Assembly: GCA_900550035.1 (NCBI GenBank)
Contig: URQS01000008.1
Location: 1 to 64,000, forward strand
Direction of reading: 5' to 3'
Length of the DNA: 64,000 nucleotides
Source of the DNA: an uncultured Prevotella sp.
GTDB lineage: Bacteria; Bacteroidota; Bacteroidia; Bacteroidales; Bacteroidaceae
The notes beneath the pieces are model-generated. The model was not told the DNA's origin. It worked only from the letters and a program-made list of their open reading frames with translations, and searched no databases. This document shows positions 42,193 to 51,024 of the stretch, piece by piece. Position 1 is the first letter of the stretch; every line of letters begins with the position of its first letter. A program made the translations under genes and the position numbers.

Positions 42193-42942
42193 ATGAAAAG
42201 ATATATTCTTGCCTTAATGCTCGTAGTGTTAACTGCAACACAGAGCATGGCAATAGGCATATTCGACGACCTGCGCTATCACGTGCGACTGGGCTACAAC
42301 ATCGGTGGCACAGCTCCAATAGGTATGCCAGCCACAATACGTACACTCGACAAGTTCACCTTGGGCAACAATATGACTATCGGACTCGATGCCTACAAGC
42401 CTTTGGCTGAACGCTGGGGGCTTATGGCTGGATTCCACTACGAGAACAAGGGTATGCGTACCGATGCCCGTGTGAAGAACTATCACATGGAGATGCGCTA
42501 CGGCGACCAGGTGATTGAGGGTATGTTCACGGGACAAGTGGTGACAAAGGTGACGGAGTGGATGCTTACCATGCCGATACAAGCCACCTACAACATTTCG
42601 AAGAAGGTACGCCTTAAGGCTGGACCTTACTTCTCTTACGTAATGTCGAACGACTTCTCGGGCTATGCCTACGACGGTTATCTGCGAGAGGGCAATCCGA
42701 CTGGTCAAAAGATAGAATTAGGACATGAGGATGGCGAACGTGGCGACTACGACTTCACCGACGACTTACGCCACTGGCAGTTTGGTGTTGACGTGGGTGC
42801 CGACTGGTATTTCTCAAAGCGCGTGGGTGCATACGCTGACTTAGCGTGGGGTCTCTCTGCCGTGTTCCATAAGCAATTCAAGACAATTGAACAAAAGCTC
42901 TACCCTATCTACGGCAGCGTCGGACTGATGTACAAACTGTAA
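42193..42942 (+). CDS. Outer-membrane beta-barrel protein (PorT-like family)
   Basis: A 249-aa protein with a signal peptide (to about residue 20, TATQSMA) and alternating amphipathic strands ending YGSVGLMYKL, a barrel-type C-terminus. Features such as RYHVRLGYNIGGTAPIG, GFHYENKGMRT, TMPIQATYNI and GADWYFSKRVGAYADL fit the small 8-10-stranded PorT/OMP-b-brl families. Function unknown; it lies between two predicted secreted PCMD proteins, so may anchor or export them. Confidence 0.75.
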   Translation: MKRYILALMLVVLTATQSMAIGIFDDLRYHVRLGYNIGGTAPIGMPATIRTLDKFTLGNNMTIGLDAYKPLAERWGLMAGFHYENKGMRTDARVKNYHMEMRYGDQVIEGMFTGQVVTKVTEWMLTMPIQATYNISKKVRLKAGPYFSYVMSNDFSGYAYDGYLREGNPTGQKIELGHEDGERGDYDFTDDLRHWQFGVDVGADWYFSKRVGAYADLAWGLSAVFHKQFKTIEQKLYPIYGSVGLMYKL

Positions 42943-42991
42943 TATAACATTATATAAAACAAGACAACAATTATATAAGAAAGGAATAATT

Positions 42992-44719
42992 ATGAAAAGA
43001 TTTTTACTCCCGGCTTTCGCGCTTGCTCTCGCAGTAAACGCTAACGCCACAAGTTTTCAGGCTAATATGGCTGCTGGGCAGCAGGCTGAAGCTCAAGCTG
43101 CGCAAGAAACAGTAACATATAAAGGAAAATTGAACATCGAAGTATATGGCGGACGTTTAGATCCGACTGACGCAACAATTGTTGTTTCAAAAGAATCTAA
43201 CGGTACATATACTTTTGTCCTGAAGGATTTCTCTGTAACAGTTGCTGGTCAGACATTGAATATTGGTGACGCTACTATTTCTAATCTTGAGCCTAAAGAA
43301 AGTAATGGAGTAATCACATTGGAGTGTACAGACAAAGATGCGCCCGTCACTAATGGCGGAATGGATGGCATCTTGAAAGACAACAAGGTTATAATAACCA
43401 TGAAGTCTACTATAGACAATTATGTCTTAACAACAGACATAAGCAAACTGACAGTAAGACTTCTTGATGAAGAAGAAGAAAATGGTTATAGCGAAATTCT
43501 GGTTACTGCTAATTTCAAGTCAGATTCTTACACTCTTCCTACTGCAACAACTCCACAACTTAACGATTTCAGTGGAGATTGGGAGACTTGCATACCGTGG
43601 GACAGCAAAGGTAATACAGAATCATCTGGAACACAGCCTAAAGGATGGCACATATCGAATGTACATACTGCTGTAGGAGCAGTAGTAGCAGGAGCAAAAG
43701 CCGAAGGTAGCAATGGCACTACAGTTGCCGTTAAGCTAACAAATCAGGAAATGGCCGGACAAATGATTCCTGCATATATGTCATTGGGTACGCCTTGGGC
43801 TACAGCTGAGACAAAAGGAACTAAAGTACGCAATGCAGATGGAGGAGTCTTTGGCGGAACAGAATTCACATATCGTCCTGATGCCATTAGCTTCGACTAT
43901 CAACGCAACAACTCTAAGGGCAAAGAGAATGCAACTGCCATAGCATACCTTTGGAAGGGCACATGGACTCAAACAAATGTTCCTGGCAATACTGCTGTAG
44001 GAGTATTTGGTTATGGCACTGCAACAAAAGTTACTATGACCAACCGCGACCGCAATGTACTTGGCAACGAAACATCTGCCACATTGGGCGACCCTGCTAC
44101 TCACTCTGCAGACGCAAAGCTCATTGCAAAACTCGAGCAGTCAATCTCAGAGAGCACTAAAGGCACATGGAAGAGCATGACAATTCCTTTCACATACAAT
44201 GATGCGACTGCCGTACCTGAGTATATCAATGTGATATTTGCAGCCAACGACTACTTCGGCGGCCGCAATGGTATTGTTGCAGGCAACTCGCTCACCATCG
44301 ACAACGTTAAGCTTGTATACTATCACGCTCTTAATAGTCTGACATACAATGGCAATAAGGTTGCCAACTTTGATGAGGGAACAACAGAATACACACTGAG
44401 CGGTAAACTTGCAGAGGACTTCGACAAGGTTAAGTTCACCATAAAGGGTGTAGGTGCCACTTACGACGTAGCAAAGGATGAGGCAAACAACGTTGCTACA
44501 ATCACCGTAAAGGGCAACGACTACGACGTTAATCCGTCAAGCAAGACCGTTTATACAATCAAGTTCGACGGTACTGTAGGCATCAACAACATCACCACCA
44601 GCACCAACACTGCCAATGGCGCAATCTACGACCTCTCAGGTCGCAAGTTGCAGACCATGCAGAAAGGCATCAACATCGTTCGTGGTAAGGACGGCAAGAT
44701 GATTAAGGTGATGAAGTAA
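42992..44719 (+). CDS. Secreted calycin-like + PCMD protein with C-terminal sorting-type tail
   Basis: A 575-aa secreted protein. Signal peptide (to about 20, VNANA), a calycin/lipocalin-like domain (about 38-190, VTYKGKLNIEVYGGRLDPTD), a PCMD-like jelly-roll (about 190-440, FSGDWETCIPWDSKG and LTIDNVKLVYY), an Ig-like segment, and a C-terminal tail GAIYDLSGRKLQTMQKGINI ending KMIKVMK. The tail has the form IYxLxGxxV..GxxxxxGKK seen at the end of many Prevotella/Porphyromonas secreted proteins and resembles a type IX secretion sorting signal. The 5' half is more AT-rich than its neighbours. It follows the barrel gene by 49 bp and ends in a strong terminator. Confidence 0.72.
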   Translation: MKRFLLPAFALALAVNANATSFQANMAAGQQAEAQAAQETVTYKGKLNIEVYGGRLDPTDATIVVSKESNGTYTFVLKDFSVTVAGQTLNIGDATISNLEPKESNGVITLECTDKDAPVTNGGMDGILKDNKVIITMKSTIDNYVLTTDISKLTVRLLDEEEENGYSEILVTANFKSDSYTLPTATTPQLNDFSGDWETCIPWDSKGNTESSGTQPKGWHISNVHTAVGAVVAGAKAEGSNGTTVAVKLTNQEMAGQMIPAYMSLGTPWATAETKGTKVRNADGGVFGGTEFTYRPDAISFDYQRNNSKGKENATAIAYLWKGTWTQTNVPGNTAVGVFGYGTATKVTMTNRDRNVLGNETSATLGDPATHSADAKLIAKLEQSISESTKGTWKSMTIPFTYNDATAVPEYINVIFAANDYFGGRNGIVAGNSLTIDNVKLVYYHALNSLTYNGNKVANFDEGTTEYTLSGKLAEDFDKVKFTIKGVGATYDVAKDEANNVATITVKGNDYDVNPSSKTVYTIKFDGTVGINNITTSTNTANGAIYDLSGRKLQTMQKGINIVRGKDGKMIKVMK

Positions 44720-44749
44720 AAACATCGACAACGACAGTTCGCAATAACT

Positions 44750-44799
44750 ACTGCGGCACAGAAGCAATGCAACAGAGCTTCTGTGCCGCAGTTTTTTTT
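44750..44799 (+). terminator. Strong rho-independent terminator
   Basis: A perfect 16-bp stem (ACTGCGGCACAGAAGC and its complement) with an 11-nt loop and eight T. It closes the 41-44.7-kb gene group. Confidence 0.92.
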
Positions 44800-44800
44800 A

Positions 44801-44829
44801 TATTATGGCGGGGACGCCATAGCCTCCTA
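44801..44829. repeat. Dispersed palindromic repeat, copy 5
   Basis: TATTATGGCGGGGACGCCAT followed by AGCCTCCTA. ATGGCG-GGGA-CGCCAT is a perfect hairpin. Same family as the copies near 6.8 and 13.9 kb. Confidence 0.65.
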
Positions 44830-44847
44830 CTCATTGCTTGCGGCATT

Positions 44848-44900
44848 ATTCTCCGCAAATTTGCGGAGAATAAACCAGTTAATCTCCGCAAAGCTTGCGG
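44848..44900 (+). promoter_or_regulatory. Paired palindromic operator-like sites upstream of fic
   Basis: Site 1 is a perfect 24-bp palindrome (44848-44871; half-site ATTCTCCGCAAA). Site 2 is CTCCGCAAAGCTTGCGG (44884-44900). Centres are about 33 bp apart, roughly three helical turns, and site 2 covers the -33 box of the fic promoter. A further half-site GCTTGCGG lies at 44836-44843. Confidence 0.7.
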
Positions 44901-44925
44901 TAATCGTCGATAAATCGTAAATTTG
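44894..44925 (+). promoter_or_regulatory. Promoter of the fic gene
   Basis: -33 CTTG (44894-44897), 20-bp spacer, -7 TAAATTTG (44918-44925), followed by an about 12-nt leader to the ATG at 44945. Confidence 0.7.
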
Positions 44926-44944
44926 CCAATAAAACATTTCGGAT

Positions 44945-46069
44945 ATGGCACACAAATACAACGGAGCAACACAATATATATGGCAACACGCCGATTGGCC
45001 AAACATGACGGTAGACATGCAGGCATTGGCAGGTCTTGTTGCTGAGACAAACTTGCTGCGCGGTCAGTTGATGGGGCGCGTGTCGATGTTCGGTTTTGAA
45101 GAACAGAGTACATCAATGCTCGAAACGATGACATCCGAAATTGTACATTCGTCAAAGATAGAAGGACAAACGCTCAGCGCTGACAGCGTACGCTCTTCGC
45201 TTGCCACCCAACTCGGATTGAAATACGACGGATTGCCCCCAACCGACCACTACATAGAGGGCGTTGTGCAGGTGATGCTCGACGCTACACACAACTTCAG
45301 CCGTCCACTTAGCTTTGAGCGTATGTTCGGATGGCACCACGCTCTGTTTCCCAACGGATACAGCGGAATGTACAAAATCAGTGTAGGCAAATGGCGTGAA
45401 GGCAAGGAGGCAATGCAAGTGGTGTCGGGAGCGATGGGAAAGGAACGTGTACATTACGAAGCTCCGCCTTCAGAAGAAGTGCCACGAATGATGAACGACC
45501 TGCTCGAATGGATTGAGGCGAACGACTCCAAGACCGATCCGCTCATAAAGGCAGCTATCGCCCACTTATGGTTTGTCACCATTCATCCTTTCGACGACGG
45601 CAACGGACGTATATGCCGAACCATCACCGAGATGCTACTGTCAAGAGCCGACCATACCGGGGAACGTTATTACAGTCTGTCGTCGCAGATTCTACAGAAC
45701 CGTAAGGCTTACTACGACAACCTTGAGCATGCGCAGAAGGGCGGAATGGACGTGACGGAATGGGTGGCGTGGTTTCTCAGTACACTGAAGGACGCTATCA
45801 ACGCGTCGCTCACCAAGACAGAGAACGTTGTACGCAAACGCCAATTCTGGAACCGTCATGAACAGACACCGTTCAACGAGCGCCAGCGCAAGATGCTCAA
45901 CCGACTGTTTGACGGATTTGAAGGCAAGCTGAATTCTTCAAAATGGTATAAGATATGCCATTGCTCGCAGGACACTGCAACACGCGACCTGAACGACCTT
46001 GTCAATAAAGGCGTACTACGGAAAACCGACGATGGTGGCAGAAATACAAACTATGAATTGAACGAATAA
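44945..46069 (+). CDS. Fic-family protein with DUF4172 N-terminus and winged-helix C-terminus
   Basis: A 374-aa Fic AMP-transferase-like protein. DUF4172 region at the N-terminus, inhibitory alpha-helix motif S69-SKI-E73-G74, of the (S/T)xxxE(G/N) form placed N-terminal to the Fic core (class II), active-site motif H214-PFDDGNGR-222, intact for AMPylation, and a C-terminal winged-helix-like DNA-binding segment (CHCSQDTATRDLNDLVNKGV). It probably AMPylates a protein target when inhibition is relieved. Palindromes over the promoter and the DNA-binding end suggest autoregulation. Confidence 0.92.
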   Translation: MAHKYNGATQYIWQHADWPNMTVDMQALAGLVAETNLLRGQLMGRVSMFGFEEQSTSMLETMTSEIVHSSKIEGQTLSADSVRSSLATQLGLKYDGLPPTDHYIEGVVQVMLDATHNFSRPLSFERMFGWHHALFPNGYSGMYKISVGKWREGKEAMQVVSGAMGKERVHYEAPPSEEVPRMMNDLLEWIEANDSKTDPLIKAAIAHLWFVTIHPFDDGNGRICRTITEMLLSRADHTGERYYSLSSQILQNRKAYYDNLEHAQKGGMDVTEWVAWFLSTLKDAINASLTKTENVVRKRQFWNRHEQTPFNERQRKMLNRLFDGFEGKLNSSKWYKICHCSQDTATRDLNDLVNKGVLRKTDDGGRNTNYELNE

Positions 46070-46082
46070 TACACTTACATAT

Positions 46083-46748
46083 ATGAACGTAAAGATAGAA
46101 CCCTCATGGCACGAGCACTTGCAGCAGGAGTTTGAGCAGCCTTACTTCGCCCAGCTCACCGACTTCGTGCGTCAGGAATACACCACTCAGACCTGCTATC
46201 CGCCGGGTAGCCTCATCTTCAACGCCTTCAATCTGTGTCCGTTCGACAAGGTGAAGGTGGTGATAATAGGTCAGGACCCTTACCACGAACCTCGTCAGGC
46301 GCAGGGACTGAGTTTCTCCGTTGCCGACGGAGTGCCGTTTCCGCCGTCGTTGCAGAACATATTCAAGGAGATACAGAACGACTTGGGCAAACCGATTCCT
46401 GCCTCGGGCGACCTGACCCGTTGGGCAAAGCAAGGCGTATTGCTGCTCAACGCCACGCTGACTGTACGCGCCCACCAGGCTGCATCGCACCAACGCCACG
46501 GATGGGAGACGTTCACCGATGCTGCCATACGTGCCCTCTCAGCCGGTCGCGAGCACCTCGTATTCATTCTGTGGGGCGGTTATGCGCGCTCCAAGGCGCA
46601 ACTCATCGACCGTTCGCGCCACTTCATACTCGAATCGGTTCACCCCTCACCGCTCTCAGCCAACCGCGGCGGATGGTTCGGCAACCACCACTTCTCACGC
46701 TGCAACGCCTATCTCGAACAGAACGGAATAGCACCGATTGAGTGGTAA
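46083..46748 (+). CDS. ung: Uracil-DNA glycosylase
   Basis: Removes uracil from DNA. The 221-aa family 1 enzyme has the catalytic motif G63-Q-D65-P-Y-H68, LLLNATLTVRAHQAASHQ, LVFILWGGYA and the HPSPLSANRG loop with the second catalytic His. Starts 13 bp after fic. Complete and typical. Confidence 0.97.
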   Translation: MNVKIEPSWHEHLQQEFEQPYFAQLTDFVRQEYTTQTCYPPGSLIFNAFNLCPFDKVKVVIIGQDPYHEPRQAQGLSFSVADGVPFPPSLQNIFKEIQNDLGKPIPASGDLTRWAKQGVLLLNATLTVRAHQAASHQRHGWETFTDAAIRALSAGREHLVFILWGGYARSKAQLIDRSRHFILESVHPSPLSANRGGWFGNHHFSRCNAYLEQNGIAPIEW

Positions 46749-46762
46749 GGAAACTGACGTTT

Positions 46763-46797
46763 CAGTTGAAAGTCGAAAATTGAGAGTTGAGAATTGT
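46763..46797. repeat. Single-arm short-unit array (TTGAGAG type)
   Basis: CAGTTGAAAGTCGAAAAT then TGAGAGTTGAGAATTG: degenerate 7-nt units of the form TTGAAAG/TTGAGAG. No matching inverted arm nearby. The same unit type occurs at 53.3 kb. Confidence 0.6.
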
Positions 46798-46847
46798 GAT
46801 TTCCTCATTAGAATTGCATATTGATAAAGACTTAGAAGATAAATTAT

Positions 46848-47429
46848 ATGATATTAGAAATTTCGAATGTATTGGTGTCGAGCGACATCATCACCGAGCA
46901 GTTCTGCTGCGATCTGGACAAGTGCAAGGGTATTTGCTGTGTGGAAGGCGACGCCGGAGCGCCCGTGACTATGGACGAGATAGCAGGCATTGAGTCGGCT
47001 CTCGACACGGTGTGGGGCGACATGTCGGCATCGGCGCAGGCTGTGGTCGACCATCAGGGCGTAGCCTACACCGACCGCGACGGCGACCTCGTGACGAGTA
47101 TTGTGGGCGGCAAGGACTGCGTGTTCACCTGCTACGAGGGCGACTGCTGTCTGTGTGCGCTCGAACGAGCCTACCGCCAGGGCAAGACTCAGTTCATCAA
47201 GCCCATATCGTGCGCCCTCTACCCTATCCGCGAGAAGCGGTTCAAGGACGGCACCGTGGCTCTCAACTACAACCGTTGGGACGTGTGCGAGGATGCAGTG
47301 AAGAAGGGCAAAGAGTTGGGACTGCGCGTATACCGTTTCCTTGAAGGTCCGCTGGTGCGCCGTTTCGGTCAGGAATGGTACGATGAACTGTGTGCCGTTG
47401 CCGACGAATACATCAAGGCTTATAAGTAG
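46848..47429 (+). CDS. DUF3109 family cysteine-rich protein
   Basis: A 193-aa protein with a conserved cysteine set (FCCDLDKCKGICC, then DCVFTCYEGDCCLCALERAY, SCALYPIRE, WDVCEDA) that suggests binding of a metal or Fe-S cluster, similar to the YkgJ-type zinc/iron-chelating proteins. Function unknown. It starts about 100 bp after ung and ends in TAG at the normal length. Confidence 0.85.
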   Translation: MILEISNVLVSSDIITEQFCCDLDKCKGICCVEGDAGAPVTMDEIAGIESALDTVWGDMSASAQAVVDHQGVAYTDRDGDLVTSIVGGKDCVFTCYEGDCCLCALERAYRQGKTQFIKPISCALYPIREKRFKDGTVALNYNRWDVCEDAVKKGKELGLRVYRFLEGPLVRRFGQEWYDELCAVADEYIKAYK

Positions 47430-47522
47430 ACGGGACGCAAAAGTGACGATTTTTGTGAGATATTCCAAATTTAATGGGTAATTTTGCACCTATTATAATA
47501 ATAACAACGTATCTCAGAAAAT

Positions 47523-48752
47523 ATGGTACTCAACTACATCTGGATAGCCTTCTTCCTCATAGCATTCGTCATTGCCACCGTGCGGCTGGTGTTTATGGGC
47601 GACACCGAGGTGTTTCCAGTCATCATGAACTCCACGTTCGACACGTCGAAGACGGCATTCGAGATTTCGCTCGGACTCACCGGCGTGCTCTCGCTGTGGC
47701 TCGGCATAATGAAGATTGGCGAGAAGGGCGGCGTCATAAACGTTGTGGCGCGCGTTCTGTCGCCCGTGTTCACACGTCTGTTTCCCGACATTCCGAAGGG
47801 TCATCCCGTCACGGGCAGCATCTTCATGAATGTCGCTGCCAATATGCTGGGACTCGACAACGCTGCCACTCCGCTCGGACTGAAGGCTATGGAACAGCTT
47901 CAGGAGCTGAATCCGAAGAAGGACACCGCCACCAATCCGATGATTATGTTCCTCGTGCTCAACACGTCGGGACTCACCTTGATTCCCGTCAGCATCATGG
48001 TGTATCGTGCGCAGATGGGGGCAGCACAACCTACCGACATCTTCGTGCCCATTCTTCTCGCCACGTTCTTCTCTACGCTGGCGGGCATCGTCTTCACTTC
48101 GCTCTACCAGCGCATCAATCTCATCAACCGTACAATGCTGCTCACGCTCGGCGGCATGTCGGCTGTGGTGGCTGCTATAATATGGGGCTTCGCACAGATG
48201 GACAAGGCGCAGATGAACGTTGTGAGCACTTCGGTGGCAAATATCCTGCTGATGCTCATCATAGTGATGTTCATCCTGGCTGGTATGCGCAAGAAGGTGA
48301 ACGTCTACGACGCCTTCATCGAAGGCGCAAAGGACGGATTTACCACTGCCGTCAGAATCATTCCTTATCTCGTGGCTATACTCGTGGGCATCGGAGTGTT
48401 CCGTGCTTCGGGCGCTATGGACATGCTGGTGGACGGCATCAAGTGGACCGTTGCTGCTCTGGGTGGCAACACCGACTTCGTGGGCGCTCTGCCTACAGCG
48501 CTGATGAAACCCCTCTCGGGCAGCGGAGCACGCGGCATGATGGTGGACGCGATGACCACCTACGGTGCCGACTCGTTCGTCGGACGACTCTCTTGCATCT
48601 TCCAAGGCTCTACCGACACCACCTTTTACATCCTCGCCGTCTACTTCGGCAGCGTAGGCATACGCTATACCCGTCACGCAGTAGCCTGCGGTCTGCTGGC
48701 AGACTTGGCTGGAGTGATTGCGGCAATAGCTATCTGTTACATGTTCTTTTAA
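47523..48752 (+). CDS. SpmA-SpmB-like nucleoside-recognition (Gate) membrane protein
   Basis: A 409-aa membrane protein with two Gate domains, corresponding to SpmA (about 1-200, including ANMLGLDNAATPLGLKAM) and SpmB (about 230-409, including PLSGSGARGMMVDAM and FQGSTDTTFYILAVYFGSVG) fused into one. In sporulating Firmicutes the pair acts in spore maturation, but it is widespread in non-sporulating Bacteroidetes as a putative transporter. Promoter: -7 TAATTTTG (47479-47486) with TTTG 23 bp upstream, slightly wider than usual. A longer open frame on the same strand, another phase (47474-48766), is not the gene. Confidence 0.85.
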   Translation: MVLNYIWIAFFLIAFVIATVRLVFMGDTEVFPVIMNSTFDTSKTAFEISLGLTGVLSLWLGIMKIGEKGGVINVVARVLSPVFTRLFPDIPKGHPVTGSIFMNVAANMLGLDNAATPLGLKAMEQLQELNPKKDTATNPMIMFLVLNTSGLTLIPVSIMVYRAQMGAAQPTDIFVPILLATFFSTLAGIVFTSLYQRINLINRTMLLTLGGMSAVVAAIIWGFAQMDKAQMNVVSTSVANILLMLIIVMFILAGMRKKVNVYDAFIEGAKDGFTTAVRIIPYLVAILVGIGVFRASGAMDMLVDGIKWTVAALGGNTDFVGALPTALMKPLSGSGARGMMVDAMTTYGADSFVGRLSCIFQGSTDTTFYILAVYFGSVGIRYTRHAVACGLLADLAGVIAAIAICYMFF

Positions 48753-48806
48753 AAGTAAAAGAGTAAAAAATTAAAAGAGTAAAAAGGTAAAAGAGGGAAA
48801 ATCTAA
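48752..48806. repeat. Single-arm short-unit array (AAAAGAGT type)
   Basis: Units AAAAGTAAAAGAGTAAAA with variants AAAAGGTAAAAGAGG, starting at the stop codon of the upstream gene and ending 20 bp before the next start. No inverted arm. Confidence 0.6.
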
Positions 48807-48826
48807 CAATTAAAGAATCCACCCCT

Positions 48827-49396
48827 ATGCAGCAAAATCCATTCAACCGCCCTACCAATCAGCCCGACAGCTATAAGACGCTGATTGTTTTCCGCAAGTC
48901 GGAGTGTGTCTACGACATCACATTCTACTTCGTAAGCCGATTCCTTGAACGCAGTCACGACCGCACGGTCGACCAAATGCAGCAGGCGGCACGCTCGGGC
49001 AAGCAGAACATAGTAGAAGGCTACAGCGATGCCGAAGGCTCTACCGAGATTGAACATAAGCTGACGGTAATAGCCAAGGGCAGCCTTGAGGAACTCAAAG
49101 AGGACTACAAGGACTATCTGCGCAACCATGGTCTGGAGATATGGGGATCTCAGCATCCCAAATACCGGATGGCACAGCCACTGTGCCGACGCATCAACGA
49201 CAGCGCATGGTATCGAAGACAGATAGAAGGACGCTGCGCTGAAGAAATAGCCAACATCGCTCTGATAGTGATTCATCAGACTCTCGCCATGCTACGCGGA
49301 CTCATCGACTACCAGAACCGCAAGTTCTTGGAAGAAGGTGGAATAAAGGAGCAGAGATACAAGGCGAGAGTTGACTGGAGAAACGGAAAAAGATAG
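48827..49396 (+). CDS. Four-helix-bundle suffix-domain protein
   Basis: A 189-aa cytoplasmic helical protein: N-terminal four-helix bundle like the 23S rRNA intervening-sequence (S23/Avd-like) proteins (KTLIVFRKSECVYDITFYF, TVDQMQQAARSGKQNIVEGY), then a suffix region (ALIVIHQTLAMLRGLIDYQN). Family function unknown; related folds bind nucleic acids. No reverse transcriptase or variable repeat that would suggest a diversity-generating element. It lies between two short-unit arrays. Confidence 0.75.
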   Translation: MQQNPFNRPTNQPDSYKTLIVFRKSECVYDITFYFVSRFLERSHDRTVDQMQQAARSGKQNIVEGYSDAEGSTEIEHKLTVIAKGSLEELKEDYKDYLRNHGLEIWGSQHPKYRMAQPLCRRINDSAWYRRQIEGRCAEEIANIALIVIHQTLAMLRGLIDYQNRKFLEEGGIKEQRYKARVDWRNGKR

Positions 49397-49410
49397 GTGT
49401 GCGCAGGGGT

Positions 49411-49527
49411 AATTTTGGTAGGTTCTGGTAGGTTTTGTAGGTGGCGTAGGTATAGTAGGCAGCAGCCAAAACCTACAAAACCTACAAAACCTACAAAACC
49501 TACCCAAACCAACAAAACCTACAAAAC
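49411..49527. repeat. Inverted array of CCTACAAAA units, left of the flippase gene
   Basis: Left arm 49411-49460 has GGTAGGTT, TAGGTTTTG and TAGGTATAGTAGG units. Right arm 49468-49527 has five CCTACAAAAC-type units in tandem. The arms are complementary over most of their length; the centre is AGCAGCC. It starts 15 bp after the four-helix stop and ends 18 bp before the flippase ATG, so it is the whole intergenic region. Confidence 0.85.
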
Positions 49528-49544
49528 AATAACAAAAAGTCAAT

Positions 49545-51023
49545 ATGGCAAATCTCAAATCCCTTGCTAAGGACACCGCCATTTACGGTCTTAGCAGTAT
49601 CGTAGGCAGATTTCTTAATTATCTGCTTGTACCTTTGTACACGGCAAAACTGTCTGCCGCGAGTGGAGGCTATGGCATCATCACAAACGTATATGCCTAT
49701 ACGGCTTTGCTGATGGTGATTCTCACATACGGAATGGAGACCACCTTCTTCCGCTTCGCCAACAAGGAAGGCGAGGATCCGCAGAAGGTTTACTCTACAA
49801 CATTGATGTCTGTGGGATTCACATCGCTGCTGTTCGTGGTGCTGGTGCTGACGTTCATCAGCCCGATATCATCGTTCATGGGCTATGCCGACCATCCTTC
49901 GTATATCTGGGTGATGGCTGTCACGGTGGCGATAGATGCCTTCCAGTGCATCCCCTTCGCCTATCTGCGATACAAGAAACGCCCTATCAAGTTCGCTACC
50001 CTGAAGCTTCTGAACATCTTCATGGCGATAGCGCTCAATCTGATGTTCTTCCTCGTGCTGCCTGCCATATACGAAAGCAACGGCGCAACGGGTCTCATCG
50101 CACAGATATACGACCCTACCGTTGGCGCTGGCTATGCCTTCTATGTCAACCTTTTCTGCTCGGCTGCGCTCACCTTCTTCTTCTGGAAGGAGCTGGTAGG
50201 CATCAAATACCAGTTTGACAAGGCACTGCTGCGCCGCATGTTCTCCTACTCATGGCCTATACTGGTGCTCGGCATAGCCGGCATTCTCAACCAGACAGCC
50301 GACAAGATACTGTTCCCTTACATCTACGAACGCAGCGACGCACATAGCCAACTGGGAATTTATGGCGCTGCATCGAAGATTGCCATGATAATGGCTATGA
50401 TAACCCAGGCGTTCCGCTATGCCTACGAACCGTTCGTGTTCGGCAAGTCGAAGGACAAGGACAACCGCGAAACGTACGCCCAGGCAATGAAGTTCTTCAT
50501 CATATTCACTCTGCTGGCGTTCCTCGTAGTGATAGGCTATCTCGACGTACTGAAGCATATCATCGGCCGCGACTACTGGTCGGGACTGCGCGTTGTGCCC
50601 ATTGTGATGGCTGCCGAGATAATGATGGGCGTGTACTTCAATCTCTCGTTCTGGTACAAACTCATCGACAAGACCATCTGGGGAGCCTGGTTCTCGGGTG
50701 CAGGATGTGCCGTGCTCATAGCCGTCAATGTGCTGTTCGTACCGCGATATGGCTATATGGCGTGTGCATGGGCGGGATTTGCAGGCTACGCAACGGCTAT
50801 GGTGCTGTCGTATCTTGTAGGTCAGAAGAAGTATCCGATAAATTATCCGCTCAAGTCAATAGGCGTTTATGTGGCTATAACGGTACTGTTCTACTTCTGC
50901 ATGAACTTCGCCAACGAGCATCTGCCCAACTGGGCAGCACTGGGAGTGAACACTGTGCTGATAATAATGTTCATGGCGCACATCATATATCATGATATGC
51001 CGCTGAAGAAGATATTCAAGTAG
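49545..51023 (+). CDS. Polysaccharide-export flippase (MOP superfamily, oligosaccharide flippase type)
   Basis: A 492-aa membrane protein with about 14 helices, of the Wzx/polysaccharide-synthesis family. It probably flips undecaprenyl-linked oligosaccharide across the inner membrane for O-antigen or exopolysaccharide. N-terminal segment SLAKDTAIYGLSSIVGRFLN and internal FSYSWPILVLGIAGILNQTA with DKILFPYI are family-like. No glycosyltransferases adjoin it. It ends in TAG at normal length. Both ends abut nearly the same kind of short-unit inverted array. Confidence 0.87.
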   Translation: MANLKSLAKDTAIYGLSSIVGRFLNYLLVPLYTAKLSAASGGYGIITNVYAYTALLMVILTYGMETTFFRFANKEGEDPQKVYSTTLMSVGFTSLLFVVLVLTFISPISSFMGYADHPSYIWVMAVTVAIDAFQCIPFAYLRYKKRPIKFATLKLLNIFMAIALNLMFFLVLPAIYESNGATGLIAQIYDPTVGAGYAFYVNLFCSAALTFFFWKELVGIKYQFDKALLRRMFSYSWPILVLGIAGILNQTADKILFPYIYERSDAHSQLGIYGAASKIAMIMAMITQAFRYAYEPFVFGKSKDKDNRETYAQAMKFFIIFTLLAFLVVIGYLDVLKHIIGRDYWSGLRVVPIVMAAEIMMGVYFNLSFWYKLIDKTIWGAWFSGAGCAVLIAVNVLFVPRYGYMACAWAGFAGYATAMVLSYLVGQKKYPINYPLKSIGVYVAITVLFYFCMNFANEHLPNWAALGVNTVLIIMFMAHIIYHDMPLKKIFK

Positions 51024-51024
51024 A

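Noticed and set aside
47474..48766. Open frame of 430 codons on the plus strand
   Set aside because: Overlaps the SpmA-SpmB-like gene in another phase; it is His/Arg/Ser-rich, without family similarity, as expected from GC-biased codons of the real gene.
48827..49396. Diversity-generating retroelement accessory (Avd)
   Set aside because: The four-helix protein resembles the Avd fold, but there is no reverse transcriptase, template repeat or variable repeat nearby.
49468..49527. CRISPR-like array of CCTACAAAA
   Set aside because: Units of 9-10 nt stand directly side by side without unique spacers, and no cas genes are present.
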